64,000 bases of DNA from Cesiribacter sp964504565 (GTDB lineage Bacteria; Bacteroidota; Bacteroidia; Cytophagales; Cyclobacteriaceae). The position numbers and the translations under genes were made by a program. The notes under the pieces are model-generated. The model saw nothing but the letters and a program-made list of their open reading frames with translations, made no database searches and was not told the origin of the DNA. Below, one piece after another: positions 23,929-33,007 of this stretch. Location of the stretch: the NCBI GenBank assembly GCA_964504565.1, contig CAZDEY010000012.1, positions 1-64,000 on the forward strand. Reading direction: 5' to 3'. Numbering within the stretch: position 1 is the stretch's first letter; each line of letters starts with the position of its first letter.

Positions 23929-25206
23929 CTAAAAATTCTTACCTGGATAGTAGGCTATCTCGCCCAGTTCTTCTTCTATTCTAAGCAATTGATTATACTT
24001 AGCCATACGGTCAGAACGGCTGGCCGATCCGGTTTTAATCTGACCACAGTTCAGGGCTACTGCTAGGTCGGCTATGGTATTATCTTCGGTTTCACCCGAG
24101 CGGTGGCTCATAACACTCTTATAACGGTTACGATGCGCCAGGTTTACCGCATTTATAGTTTCAGTTAATGATCCAATCTGGTTAACTTTAACTAGTATGG
24201 CGTTGGCTGTACTATCATCAATACCTTGCTGAAGGCGCTCCACACTGGTAACGAATAGGTCATCACCTACCAATTGAATTTTATTGCCTACCATATTGGT
24301 CAGGTTTTTCCAACCGGCCCAATCATCCTCAGCCATGCCATCTTCAATAGAAATGATCGGGTATTTATTTACCCAGTCTTTCCAGTAGCTTGCCATTTCA
24401 TCGCTGCTAAGCTGGCGGTTATCCGATTTGCTGAAGGTATACAAACCTTTCTCCGTATCGTAGAACTCGGTACTGGCGGCATCTAACGCAATTAAGAAGT
24501 CATCGCCTGGCTTATACCCGGCTGCTTCAATTGCTTTAAGCACCATTTCTATGGCCTCCTCGTTAGAGCGTAGGTTGGGGGCAAAACCACCTTCATCGCC
24601 CACATTAGTAGAAAGGCCGGCGTTCTTTAGTACTTTCTTCAAGTTATGGAAAACTTCCGTACCCATTCGGAGTGCCTCAGAGAAGGTATCAGCACCTACA
24701 GGCATCACCATAAACTCCTGAATATCAATGGCATTATCGGCGTGGCTACCCCCATTCAGAATATTCATCATTGGCACTGGAAGGGTATTAGCATTAACTC
24801 CGCCTACATAGCGGTATAGTGACTGGCCGGCCTCTTGAGCGGCTGCTTTGGCTACTGCCAGCGAAACTCCCAAAATTGCATTTGCCCCTAATTTGCCCTT
24901 ATTGTCGGAACCATCCAGCTCCAGCATTGACCGGTCAATTAGGTTTTGCTCAAATACGGAAAAACCAACCAGTTCTTCGGCAATTTTATCGTTCACATTT
25001 TCTACAGCCTTGCTAACCCCTTTTCCCATAAAGCGGCTTTTATCTTCATCGCGAAGCTCTACAGCCTCGTGGGCTCCGGTAGAAGCACCCGACGGTACAG
25101 CTGCCCGGCCTAATACGCCATTAGCAGTGATTACATCTACTTCTACTGTTGGGTTGCCGCGAGAATCTAAAATCTGACGGGCGTGAATGTGGGAAATAAT
25201 ACTCAT
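23929..25206 (-). CDS. eno: Enolase
   Basis: A 425-residue enolase converting 2-phosphoglycerate to phosphoenolpyruvate in glycolysis; it can also join RNA-degrading complexes. Seen: N-terminal ARQILDSRGNPTVEVDV, the catalytic acidic loop TNVGDEGGFAPN, metal ligands in LIALDAAST, SIEDGMAEDDW and VGDDL, catalytic lysine in LVKVNQIGSLTE, and the signature SHRSGETEDNTIADLAV. The length is normal. It starts 12 nt after carA and is probably cotranscribed with it. Confidence 0.98.
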   Translation of the reverse strand: MSIISHIHARQILDSRGNPTVEVDVITANGVLGRAAVPSGASTGAHEAVELRDEDKSRFMGKGVSKAVENVNDKIAEELVGFSVFEQNLIDRSMLELDGSDNKGKLGANAILGVSLAVAKAAAQEAGQSLYRYVGGVNANTLPVPMMNILNGGSHADNAIDIQEFMVMPVGADTFSEALRMGTEVFHNLKKVLKNAGLSTNVGDEGGFAPNLRSNEEAIEMVLKAIEAAGYKPGDDFLIALDAASTEFYDTEKGLYTFSKSDNRQLSSDEMASYWKDWVNKYPIISIEDGMAEDDWAGWKNLTNMVGNKIQLVGDDLFVTSVERLQQGIDDSTANAILVKVNQIGSLTETINAVNLAHRNRYKSVMSHRSGETEDNTIADLAVALNCGQIKTGSASRSDRMAKYNQLLRIEEELGEIAYYPGKNF

Positions 25207-25218
25207 TAGGTAAAAAAT

Positions 25219-26319
25219 TTAAGCGGTTAGTGATTTTACAAACTTTTCGAATAAATAGCGAGAATCGTGCGGTCCAGGCGATGATTCCGGATGGTACTGA
25301 ACGGAAAAGCAAGGTTTATCTTTCATTTTAAAGCCTTCCACAGTATCATCGTTCAGGTTTATATGGGTTATCTCTAGTTGCCCGCAATCTTTTATTGATT
25401 GAGTATCGACTGCGAAACCGTGATTTTGACTAGTAACTTCGGTTTTGCCAGTTTCAAGATTTTTAACCGGATGGTTTACGCCCCGGTGTCCATGGTGCAT
25501 TTTGTAGGTGGTGGCTCCTAATGCTCTCGCCATAATCTGGTGCCCTAAACAAATGCCAAAAACCGGCTTACCGCTACTCAGCATTTCCTGCATGGTATTA
25601 ACGGCATAGGGCATAGCCCCTGGGTCCCCCGGTCCATTGGATATAAAGTAACCATTAGGATTGTAACCGGAAATTTCCTCGAAGGTAGTTTTGGCCGGAA
25701 ATACTTTAACCTGGCAGTTTCTATCAGTTAAATTGGTTAGGATGCTTTTCTTAATACCTAAGTCCAGAACAGCAACTTTAAACTCAGCTTCTTCACTACC
25801 TAAGGTGTAAGGCTCGGTACAGCTTACATTGGAAGAAAGCTCTAGACCCTGCATAGAAGGCACTTTAGATAATTCAATTTTAAGTGCCTCAACCTCTAGA
25901 ATTTCAGATGAAATTATGCCATTCATAGAACCACTTTTACGGATATGTCGCACTAACTTCCGGGTATCAACATCAGCGATACCTACAATTTTGTGCCTTT
26001 CTAAGTAGTTCTGCAGTTTATCATCGGCGTTTAGCCGGCTGGTTATAGAGGAAAAGTTGGAAACTACTAACCCTTTAATAGTAGGTTTAGCTGACTCTTG
26101 TTCCAAATCTAAAACTCCATAGTTACCAATGTGAGACGTAGTATTAACTATAATTTGGCCGGAATAGCTCGGATCAGTATAAATTTCCTGATAGCCCGTC
26201 ATTCCTGTATTAAAACAGATTTCACCCCCGGAGGTACCTTGGTACCCAATAGAGGAGCCTTGCCAGGCTGTTCCATCCTCTAATAGTAAAAGTGCCGGTT
26301 TTTTAGTAAAGTATTTCAT
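25219..26319 (-). CDS. carA: Carbamoyl-phosphate synthase small subunit
   Basis: A 366-residue glutaminase subunit that hands ammonia to CarB for arginine and pyrimidine synthesis. The N-terminal domain shows FNTGMTGYQEIYTDPSY and IVNTTSHIGNYG. The class I amidotransferase domain (about 185-365) holds ISNGPGDPGAMPYA, nucleophile Cys in VFGICLGHQIMARALG, and His-Glu in VQYHPESSPGPHDS. All three triad residues are present. carB is not in the window. The gene lies after the rplQ terminator and runs into eno. Confidence 0.97.
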   Translation of the reverse strand: MKYFTKKPALLLLEDGTAWQGSSIGYQGTSGGEICFNTGMTGYQEIYTDPSYSGQIIVNTTSHIGNYGVLDLEQESAKPTIKGLVVSNFSSITSRLNADDKLQNYLERHKIVGIADVDTRKLVRHIRKSGSMNGIISSEILEVEALKIELSKVPSMQGLELSSNVSCTEPYTLGSEEAEFKVAVLDLGIKKSILTNLTDRNCQVKVFPAKTTFEEISGYNPNGYFISNGPGDPGAMPYAVNTMQEMLSSGKPVFGICLGHQIMARALGATTYKMHHGHRGVNHPVKNLETGKTEVTSQNHGFAVDTQSIKDCGQLEITHINLNDDTVEGFKMKDKPCFSVQYHPESSPGPHDSRYLFEKFVKSLTA

Positions 26320-26375
26320 GGTTAGTAAGCTTGCCCAAATTACTATAATATATAATTCAGATTAAAGTACAGACA

Positions 26376-26412
26376 TAAAAAAAGGGATTAAGCTAGTGCT
26401 CAATCCCTTTTA
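26376..26412 (-). terminator. Terminator of the S10-spc-alpha supercluster
   Basis: Arms AAAAGGGATT and AATCCCTTTT around a 12-nt loop, with extra T on the minus strand, 16 nt after the rplQ stop. Confidence 0.9.
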
Positions 26413-26427
26413 AATTTTTACAACTCA

Positions 26428-26982
26428 TTATTCCTTTTCAGTTGGTTCCTCGCCACTGTCAGAAGATGAGTCTTCGGCTTTAGGCTCTTTTGTAGCTTTT
26501 GGAGCTTTTTCTTCCTTAGGAGCTGCTGCCTGAGCTTCGGCTTCACCGCTAGCTTTTTTACCAGCCCGACGAGTACGCCGCGACTTGGTCTTAGCTGCCG
26601 GCTTAGACTCTTGAAGCATAAGTTCGTTGAAGTCTACTAACTCCATTAAGCACGTTTCTGCGTTATCGCCTAAACGAAAACCGGTGCGAATAATGCGAGT
26701 ATAACCACCCGGACGGTTAGCAACCTTATCTGCAACTGTAGAGAATAGCTCATTGATTGCTTCTTTATCTTGCAAATAAGAGAAAACTACCCTACGCGAA
26801 TGAGTGGTATTGCTCTTAGATTTTGTAATGATAGGCTCTACATACTTACGAAGGGCTTTAGCCTTAGCAACCGTTGTGGTTATGCGCTTATGTAGAATTA
26901 AAGAAGAAGCCATGTTAGAAAGCATAGCTTTCCGGTGGGTATGGGTTCTTCCCAAGTGATTAATTTTCTTACCGTGTCTCAT
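26428..26982 (-). CDS. rplQ: 50S ribosomal protein L17, with long C-terminal tail
   Basis: The L17 core occupies residues 1-125: MRHGKKINHLGRTHTHRKAMLSNMASSLI, then LRKYVEPIITKSK and GGYTRIIRTGFRLGDNAETCLMELV. A tail of about 55 residues rich in Ala, Lys and Glu follows, making it 184 residues against about 127 in E. coli. Such acidic/basic tails are common in Bacteroidota L17. L17 binds 23S rRNA near the tunnel exit. It is the last gene of the alpha operon, 5 nt after rpoA. Confidence 0.97.
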   Translation of the reverse strand: MRHGKKINHLGRTHTHRKAMLSNMASSLILHKRITTTVAKAKALRKYVEPIITKSKSNTTHSRRVVFSYLQDKEAINELFSTVADKVANRPGGYTRIIRTGFRLGDNAETCLMELVDFNELMLQESKPAAKTKSRRTRRAGKKASGEAEAQAAAPKEEKAPKATKEPKAEDSSSDSGEEPTEKE

Positions 26983-26987
26983 GTCTC

Positions 26988-27977
26988 CTATTCTTCGTCA
27001 AGTTTGTACTTAGCTACATCCATTCCGAAGGTTAAGCCTTTATCGTCTATTAATTGCTCAAGTTCGGCCAGTGATTTTTTACCAAAGTTACGGAATTTCA
27101 TCATATCCGAAATCTCTAGGCTGGCTAGATCTCCCAAAGTACGTACATCGGCTGCCTTAAGGCAATTGTAGGCACGTACCGATAGGTCAAGATCAGTTAA
27201 AGAGGTTTTAAGCAGCTTACGCATATGTAGCAGTTCCTCATCCACTGCTTCCGGCTCGCCCTGAGCACCGGTTTCAAGAACCATATTCTGATCAGAAAAC
27301 AGCATAAAGTGCTGAATCAAAATCATAGCGGCTCCTTGAAGTGCTTTCTCAGGATGGATAGAACCATCAGTTTCAATATCGATAACTAACTGCTCATAGT
27401 CAGTTTTCTGCTCAACCCGCGTGTTTTCTATGCGATACTGAACATTTTTGATAGGAGTGAAAATTGCATCAGTAGCAATGTATCCTATCGGAGCGTCAGT
27501 AGGCTTATTTTCGTCAGCCGGAACATAACCTCTACCCTTTTCAATAGACAACTCAATTTCCATATTAACGGATTCGTCGCTATTGAAGATAACCAGATCT
27601 GGGTTAAGAACTTCGTAACCGTTAGTGTTAGCCACTAGTTGACCGGCGGTAAGCTGAGACTGATTATTAACCTGAACCTTAATTAGGTTTTCGGCAGCAT
27701 CATTTACCTTTTTAAGGCGAACCTGCTTTAGGTTAAGAATAATATCACTTACGTCTTCAACAACACCTTCAATAGAAGAAAACTCATGCTGAACGTTCGG
27801 CATACGAACCCCGACAATTGCGTATCCTTCCAGAGAGGAAAGCAGAATTCTCCGTAAGGCATTTCCGATTGTGACACCGTATCCAGGCTCGAGGGGCTTG
27901 AACGTGAAGAGACCTCTAAAGTCATCGGCACGTTCCATCGTAACCTTCTCAGGCATCTGAAATGCTAATATGGACAT
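26988..27977 (-). CDS. rpoA: RNA polymerase alpha subunit
   Basis: A 329-residue alpha subunit. The N-terminal domain (to about 235) has PLEPGYGVTIGNALRRILLSSLEGYA, the dimerisation and beta-contact segment. After a short linker the C-terminal domain (about 255-320) has LSVRAYNCLKAADVRTLGDL and RNFGKKSLAELEQLI, the DNA- and activator-binding helices. The length is standard. It is cotranscribed with rpsM, rpsK, rpsD and rplQ, as in most bacteria. Confidence 0.98.
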   Translation of the reverse strand: MSILAFQMPEKVTMERADDFRGLFTFKPLEPGYGVTIGNALRRILLSSLEGYAIVGVRMPNVQHEFSSIEGVVEDVSDIILNLKQVRLKKVNDAAENLIKVQVNNQSQLTAGQLVANTNGYEVLNPDLVIFNSDESVNMEIELSIEKGRGYVPADENKPTDAPIGYIATDAIFTPIKNVQYRIENTRVEQKTDYEQLVIDIETDGSIHPEKALQGAAMILIQHFMLFSDQNMVLETGAQGEPEAVDEELLHMRKLLKTSLTDLDLSVRAYNCLKAADVRTLGDLASLEISDMMKFRNFGKKSLAELEQLIDDKGLTFGMDVAKYKLDEE

Positions 27978-28002
27978 AAAGCTATTTATAAAAAGGTTAA
28001 AA

Positions 28003-28608
28003 TTACTTAGAGTAAAGTTCTACGATCAACTGCTCTTTAATATTTTCAGGAATATCCTCGCGAGCTGGAGCTGAAACGTGCTTACCCGTCAGGTCGCTAC
28101 CATCCCACTCTAACCAGGTAAAGCGAGAAGCGTTGCGGCTAGCTAAACTATTGGTTATAGCTACTAAAGATTTTGATTTTTCGCGTACTGAAATACGGTC
28201 ACCAACTTTTAGGTGGTAGCTAGGAATATTTACAATCTCGCCGTTTACTTCAATGTGCTTGTGCAGAACCAACTGACGGGCACCACGACGGGTTGGGGAA
28301 ATTCCTAGTCTGAAAACTGTATTATCAAGACGCTGCTCCAACAAACGAAGAAGGTTTTCACCAGTAATGCCAGGCATACGGTTGGCCTTTTCGAATAGGT
28401 TACGGAACTGTTTTTCTAATACGCCATAAGTATACTTAGCCTTTTGCTTCTCCATAAGCTGGATTGCATATTCAGACTGTTTCTTACGACGACCACGGCC
28501 ATGCTGGCCAGGAGGATAACTTTTCTTTTGAAGAGCCTTACTTGGTCCGTAAATAGCCTCGCCAAAGCGACGAGCAATTTTGGTTTTAGGTCCGGTATAT
28601 CTTGCCAT
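28003..28608 (-). CDS. rpsD: 30S ribosomal protein S4
   Basis: A 201-residue primary 16S-binding protein. MARYTGPKTKIARRFGEAIYG opens it, and the S4 RNA-binding domain (about 92-155) shows RLDNTVFRLGISPTRRGARQLVLHKH. It has no N-terminal zinc cysteines, so it is the C-minus type. In many bacteria S4 also represses the alpha operon; I saw no leader structure to support that here. It lies between rpsK and rpoA. Confidence 0.98.
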   Translation of the reverse strand: MARYTGPKTKIARRFGEAIYGPSKALQKKSYPPGQHGRGRRKKQSEYAIQLMEKQKAKYTYGVLEKQFRNLFEKANRMPGITGENLLRLLEQRLDNTVFRLGISPTRRGARQLVLHKHIEVNGEIVNIPSYHLKVGDRISVREKSKSLVAITNSLASRNASRFTWLEWDGSDLTGKHVSAPAREDIPENIKEQLIVELYSK

Positions 28609-28627
28609 ATTCTAAATACTCTAACAA

Positions 28628-29020
28628 TTACACGCGACGGCGTTTTGGTGGGCGACAGCCATTGTGAGGTAGAGGCGTTACGTCGCGGATGGTCGTAACA
28701 TCTATTCCCGCATTCTGGATAGTTCTTATGGCGGACTCACGTCCGGCACCTGGTCCTTTTACAAAAACCTCTACCTTGCGTAGTCCGGCATCGTAGGCTA
28801 CCTGGGCAGCATTCTGAGCCGCAACTTGCGCAGCGTAGGGAGTGTTCTTTTTAGAACCCTTAAAACCCATTTTACCAGCAGATGCCCAAGAAATTACCTG
28901 ACCATTAGCATTGGTAAGACTAATAATAACATTATTGAATGAAGCCTTAATGTGTGCCTGCCCTACAGCATCAACAATCACATTACGTTTTTTGGCTTTT
29001 TCTTTGCGTTTTTGTGCCAT
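28628..29020 (-). CDS. rpsK: 30S ribosomal protein S11
   Basis: A 130-residue protein of the 30S platform near the E-site codon. Seen: AHIKASFNNVIISLTNANG, the signature VKGPGAGRESAIRTIQNAGI and the C-terminal DVTPLPHNGCRPPKRRRV. The length is normal. It lies 10 nt after rpsM and 19 nt before rpsD. Confidence 0.98.
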   Translation of the reverse strand: MAQKRKEKAKKRNVIVDAVGQAHIKASFNNVIISLTNANGQVISWASAGKMGFKGSKKNTPYAAQVAAQNAAQVAYDAGLRKVEVFVKGPGAGRESAIRTIQNAGIDVTTIRDVTPLPHNGCRPPKRRRV

Positions 29021-29030
29021 CTCCTATTGG

Positions 29031-29408
29031 TTATTTAGTAGCTTTCTTCTTGTTGGCTACAGTTTTACGCTTACCCTTACGTGTACGGGCATTGTTCTTG
29101 GTAGACTGACCGCGAACCGGCAGACCACGACGGTGGCGAAGACCACGGTAGCATCCAATGTCCATTAACCGTTTTATGTTAAGCTGAATTTCAGACTTAA
29201 GCACACCTTCGGTTTTATGCTCAGTGGTAATGATAGTACGAACTGCCGAAGATTCATCTTCTGACCATTCGCTTACTTTTTTGTCAATGTCAACATTGGC
29301 TTGTTCCAGAATTAATTTGGCTTTGCTTTTACCTATACCAAAAATATAGGTTAGGCTAATAATGCCTCTTTTATTGTCTGGAATGTCTACTCCTGCTATA
29401 CGAGCCAT
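29031..29408 (-). CDS. rpsM: 30S ribosomal protein S13
   Basis: A 125-residue head protein that contacts the P-site tRNA and forms bridges to L5. Seen: MARIAGVDIPDNKRGIISLTYIFGIG, GCYRGLRHRRGLPVRGQSTK and the basic tail ARTRKGKRKTVANKK that reaches the tRNA. It begins 3 nt after rpmJ. Confidence 0.98.
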   Translation of the reverse strand: MARIAGVDIPDNKRGIISLTYIFGIGKSKAKLILEQANVDIDKKVSEWSEDESSAVRTIITTEHKTEGVLKSEIQLNIKRLMDIGCYRGLRHRRGLPVRGQSTKNNARTRKGKRKTVANKKKATK

Positions 29409-29411
29409 AGC

Positions 29412-29528
29412 TTATCCTTGTCTTTGTTTAAACCGTGGGTTTTTTTTGTTAATCACGTACACCTTGCCTTTTCTGCGAATAATTTTGCAATCGGCACTGC
29501 GCTTCTTAACAGATGCTTTAACTTTCAT
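29412..29528 (-). CDS. rpmJ: 50S ribosomal protein L36, zinc-free form
   Basis: A 38-residue protein read directly from the minus strand: MKVKASVKKRSADCKIIRRK, then GKVYVINKKNPRFKQRQG, ending at TAA 29412-29414. Zinc-binding L36 needs C-x2-C, a third Cys and a His; here only one Cys remains and the His position is Phe, so it is the C-minus form. It lies between infA and rpsM, its usual place. Confidence 0.95.
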   Translation of the reverse strand: MKVKASVKKRSADCKIIRRKGKVYVINKKNPRFKQRQG

Positions 29529-29535
29529 CGCACTC

Positions 29536-29754
29536 TTATTTATATCGATATACAATTCGACCTTTAGTCAAATCATATGGAGACATTTCTAGTCTAACCC
29601 TATCGCCAGGTAAAATTTTAATGTAAAACATTCTCATTTTTCCCGAAATGTGGGCAATAACCTGATGTCCGTTTTCCAGTTCCACCCTAAACATGGCGTT
29701 CGATAGTGCTTCAACTATCGTTCCGTCTTGGGTTATGGAAGCTTGTTTAGCCAT
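29536..29754 (-). CDS. infA: Translation initiation factor IF-1
   Basis: A 72-residue S1-like OB-fold factor that occupies the ribosomal A site during initiation. MAKQASITQDGTIVEALSNAMF and HISGKMRMFYIKILPGDRVRLEMSPYDLTKGRIVYR are distinctive. The length is exactly that of E. coli IF-1. Its start overlaps the end of map by 8 nt, which suggests coupled translation. Confidence 0.98.
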   Translation of the reverse strand: MAKQASITQDGTIVEALSNAMFRVELENGHQVIAHISGKMRMFYIKILPGDRVRLEMSPYDLTKGRIVYRYK

Positions 29755-30529
29755 ATAATTCTTCTAATACTTCTTCTATATATCGATGTGTAGTCAATAT
29801 TTCTGTTCTATCTTCCAGTATCGCTACTGTATGCTCAAAGTGAGCTGATGGTTTTCTATCGGAAGTTCGAATTGTCCAACCATCACTCTCTTGTACAATA
29901 TTTCTTTTACCTAAGTTCACCATTGGCTCAATTGCTATTACCATACCTGGTTTAAGCTTTGGGCCTCGGCCTGGCTTTCCGTAATTAGGAACTTCCGGAG
30001 CCTCGTGTAAGCTTCGGCCTACACCGTGACCTACCAGCTCCCTTACTACCCCGTATCCTTTTGCCTCCACGTGCTTTTGGATAGCGTTTGCAAGATCACC
30101 AATACGTTTGCCAGCTACCGCCATTTCTATGCCTACGTACAAGCTCTCTCTGGTCGTGTCCAGCAACTTTCGAGCTTCTGATGAAATTGCTCCTATACCG
30201 TAAGTATAAGCACAATCGGTATGGAAGCCTTTATAAAAAACTCCACAATCTACCGAAAGTATATCACCTTCTACTAATTCGTATTCACCTGGTATTCCAT
30301 GAACAACCTGCTCATTAGGAGATATACACAAGGCGTGTTTGAACCCATTATAACCTTTAAACGATGGCAAACCACCGTGATCAAGTATATAATCTTCGGC
30401 TACTTTATCCAGCTTATCGGTAGAGATTCCTGGCTTAATTAATTTTGCAACTTCGGCGTGGGCTTTTCCCAATATCACCGCGCCCTCTCGCATAAGGGCC
30501 AAATCTTCCTCTGTCTTTAAAAATACCAT
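29747..30529 (-). CDS. map: Methionine aminopeptidase, type I
   Basis: A 260-residue metalloenzyme removing N-terminal Met from new proteins. The two-metal site is complete: Asp residues in ILSVDCGVFYKGFHTDCAYT, His in VGHGVGRSLHEAP, Glu in VIAIEPMVN and Glu in HFEHTVAILED. There is no N-terminal zinc-finger extension. Its ATG overlaps the secY stop by one base (TAATG), and its end overlaps infA. Confidence 0.97.
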   Translation of the reverse strand: MVFLKTEEDLALMREGAVILGKAHAEVAKLIKPGISTDKLDKVAEDYILDHGGLPSFKGYNGFKHALCISPNEQVVHGIPGEYELVEGDILSVDCGVFYKGFHTDCAYTYGIGAISSEARKLLDTTRESLYVGIEMAVAGKRIGDLANAIQKHVEAKGYGVVRELVGHGVGRSLHEAPEVPNYGKPGRGPKLKPGMVIAIEPMVNLGKRNIVQESDGWTIRTSDRKPSAHFEHTVAILEDRTEILTTHRYIEEVLEELYG

Positions 30530-31848
30530 TAAGCTACCGCCACATTCTCCGATCTACCCCGAACGTTACCAGATTTCATCATGCCTTCATAATGACGCAT
30601 AAGTAGATAACTGTTGATTTGGTTCAGAGTATCTAGAACTACTCCTACTAATATAAGCAGGGAGGTTCCTCCGTAAAATTGAGCAAATTCCCGGCTTACT
30701 CCTGCAAGGCTGGCAAATGCTGGCATTATAGCCACAATGGCCAAAAATAAAGCTCCAGGTAACGTAATTCTGGTTAAAACAGTATCTATAAAGTGACTAG
30801 TATCAAAACCTGGCTTAACTCCCGGTATAAATCCACCATTTCTTTTAAGATCATCAGCAATCTGGTTAGGATTAACTGTTATAGCTGTATAGAAAAAGGT
30901 GAAGATTATAATTAGTAAGGCAAAGGTTAAATTATACTGCCACGAGGTTATATCGCTAAAGGTTTGGCCAATAGCCGCCGCTATATCACTATCATCTTGC
31001 CATATACCTGCTAGCAAGCTAGGTACAAACATTAGAGACTGTGCAAATATAATTGGCATTACCCCGGAAGCATTCACCTTTAAAGGAATATACTGTCGTT
31101 GTCCACCGTAAACCTTGCCTCCAATCACCTGCTTAGCGTACTGAACCGGAATTCTTCTGGTAGCCTGGGTCAGCATTACTACTGCCATAACTACAAAGAA
31201 TAGAGCTACGATTTCAATTACGAACAACAACATTCCATTAGTGCCCCGACCAAGAGCCTCCTGGACAAGTGCTCCAGGTAAACGGCTCACAATACCGATC
31301 ATGATCAGCATTGATATTCCGTTACCTATACCCTTATCAGTGATCTTTTCACCTAACCACATGCAGAATATAGTACCGGAGGTCAGAACAATTACATTGG
31401 TTATTTTCCAGAATAACATGGAATCCATTGTAACTGCCGTTGGTTCAATAGTAGCAGTTAGGTAGCCCCAACCTTGAGCCAACGTAATACCAATGGTTAG
31501 AATACGCGTAATCTGATTAATTTTCTTACGGCCACTTTCACCTTCCTTTTGCAGTTTGGTGAAGTAAGGTACAGCAACAGTTAACAATTGAATTACAATT
31601 GACGCACTAATGTAAGGCATTATGCCAAGAGCAAATATCGAAGCCCTACCGAAAGCACCTCCTAAAAATGCATCAATGAATCCAAATATTCCTCCCAGAG
31701 ATTCCTGTAGACCATCAGGATCTACACCCGGTAGCACTACATGACTTCCCAACCTAAAGATTACTAGGAAAAACAACGTATTGAAAATACGAGTCCTTAG
31801 ATCTTCTATTGAGAATATATTTTTAAATGTAGAGAGGAACTTATTCAT
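30529..31848 (-). CDS. secY: Protein translocase subunit SecY
   Basis: The channel subunit of the Sec translocon, 439 residues from the ATG at 31848 (MNKFLSTFKNIFSIEDLRTR). A longer in-frame reading would run into rplO and is not favoured. About ten membrane helices are seen. SecY signatures include IFALGIMPYISASIVIQLL (plug/TM2 region), GIGNGISMLIMIGI and the cytosolic loop QYAKQVIGGKVYGGQRQYIP. It partners with SecE (55727-55918). Confidence 0.97.
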   Translation of the reverse strand: MNKFLSTFKNIFSIEDLRTRIFNTLFFLVIFRLGSHVVLPGVDPDGLQESLGGIFGFIDAFLGGAFGRASIFALGIMPYISASIVIQLLTVAVPYFTKLQKEGESGRKKINQITRILTIGITLAQGWGYLTATIEPTAVTMDSMLFWKITNVIVLTSGTIFCMWLGEKITDKGIGNGISMLIMIGIVSRLPGALVQEALGRGTNGMLLFVIEIVALFFVVMAVVMLTQATRRIPVQYAKQVIGGKVYGGQRQYIPLKVNASGVMPIIFAQSLMFVPSLLAGIWQDDSDIAAAIGQTFSDITSWQYNLTFALLIIIFTFFYTAITVNPNQIADDLKRNGGFIPGVKPGFDTSHFIDTVLTRITLPGALFLAIVAIMPAFASLAGVSREFAQFYGGTSLLILVGVVLDTLNQINSYLLMRHYEGMMKSGNVRGRSENVAVA

Positions 31849-31852
31849 CGCT

Positions 31853-32299
31853 CTATAGTTTGTTAGCCTTACCTCCTGCTTTTTCAATAGCTTCTGAAGC
31901 AGAAGCTGAGAACGCATGAGCCTCAACCGTAATTGCCTTACTTACTTCTCCGCTACCTAATACTTTAACTTTATCGTTCTTACCTACCAAACCGTGGTCC
32001 CGTAAGTCAGATATAGCAATTGTATCCAGGTTATGTTCAGAGGCTAAGTTAGCCAATGTATATAAATTGATTGGCTTAAATACTTCCTTATTTGGGTTAT
32101 TAAAGCCAAACTTAGGCACACGACGCTGAAGTGGCATCTGACCACCTTCAAAACCACGTTTCTTGCTGTAGCCGGAACGCGATTGAGCACCTTTGTGTCC
32201 GCGAGTTGACGTACCACCTCTACCAGAACCCTGGCCACGAGCAATACGCTTATCACTTTTGGTTGCCCCTTTGGCAGGGCTTAGCGAATGTAATTTCAT
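31853..32299 (-). CDS. rplO: 50S ribosomal protein L15
   Basis: A 148-residue protein with the typical glycine- and arginine-rich N-terminus: MKLHSLSPAKGATKSDKRIA, RGQGSGRGGTSTRGHKGAQS, and GFEGGQMPLQRRVPKFGF. The C-terminal globular part ends in EAIEKAGGKANKL. It binds 23S rRNA late in assembly. It lies 2 nt after rpmD and 4 nt before secY. Confidence 0.98.
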   Translation of the reverse strand: MKLHSLSPAKGATKSDKRIARGQGSGRGGTSTRGHKGAQSRSGYSKKRGFEGGQMPLQRRVPKFGFNNPNKEVFKPINLYTLANLASEHNLDTIAISDLRDHGLVGKNDKVKVLGSGEVSKAITVEAHAFSASASEAIEKAGGKANKL

Positions 32300-32301
32300 G
32301 A

Positions 32302-32481
32302 CTATGATTCTTTTACTTCAAGTAAATGAGATAATTGATTAACCATGCCTTGAATCTGAGGAGTCATATTCTTCTCTACAGACTTACCTATGCGGCCTAA
32401 TCCAAGTGCTTTAAGAGTTGCCAACTGATTTTTAGGGCGACCAATAGCACTACGTATCTGAGTGATTTTTACAGTTGCCAT
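32302..32481 (-). CDS. rpmD: 50S ribosomal protein L30
   Basis: A 59-residue protein read from the minus strand: MATVKITQIRSAIGRPKNQL, then ATLKALGLGRIGKSVEKNMT and the end GMVNQLSHLLEVKES. The L30 motif 'R-S-x-I-G-R-P-K-x-Q-x-x-T-L-x-A-L-G-L' is complete. The stop is TAG at 32302-32304. It lies between rpsE and rplO, the normal spc order. Confidence 0.96.
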   Translation of the reverse strand: MATVKITQIRSAIGRPKNQLATLKALGLGRIGKSVEKNMTPQIQGMVNQLSHLLEVKES

Positions 32482-32483
32482 TA

Positions 32484-33002
32484 TTATCCGTTAAAAACTT
32501 TAGACATTGGAATTCCACGTTGCATAGCTACCGTGCGAGCATCTCTCATATTAAGTAGAGCATCGAACGTAGCTTTAACTACGTTGTGAGGGTTCGACGA
32601 GCCTTTTGACTTGGCCAGTACGTCGTGTACTCCAGCACTTTCTAATACCGCACGCATGGCACCACCGGCAATTACACCCGTACCAGCCGCTGCGGGCTTC
32701 AATAGTACGTAACCACCGCAGTACTTACCTTCTGCAGCGTGTGGCAGTGTATTTTTAATGATAGGAACCCGTACTAAATTTTTCTTAGCATCTTCAATTC
32801 CCTTAACAATAGCGTCAGTTACCTCGTTGGCTTTACCCAGACCGTAACCTACTACACCTTGCCCGTCACCAACTACCACAATGGCAGCGAAGCTGAAACG
32901 ACGACCACCTTTTACAACCTTAGCAACCCGGTTGATTGCAACAACGCGTTCCTTAAGGTCGATATCGCTGGCTTTAACAGATTTTACGTTTGCTTGTGCC
33001 AT
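32484..33002 (-). CDS. rpsE: 30S ribosomal protein S5
   Basis: A 172-residue protein at the mRNA entrance, involved in decoding accuracy. The N-terminal dsRNA-binding-like domain has LKERVVAINRVAKVVKGGRR and SFAAIVVVGDGQGVVGYG; the C-terminal domain has GTGVIAGGAMRAVLESAGV and the ribosomal signature SKGSSNPHNVVKATFDAL. It lies 5 nt after rplR. Confidence 0.98.
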   Translation of the reverse strand: MAQANVKSVKASDIDLKERVVAINRVAKVVKGGRRFSFAAIVVVGDGQGVVGYGLGKANEVTDAIVKGIEDAKKNLVRVPIIKNTLPHAAEGKYCGGYVLLKPAAAGTGVIAGGAMRAVLESAGVHDVLAKSKGSSNPHNVVKATFDALLNMRDARTVAMQRGIPMSKVFNG

Positions 33003-33007
33003 TTATA

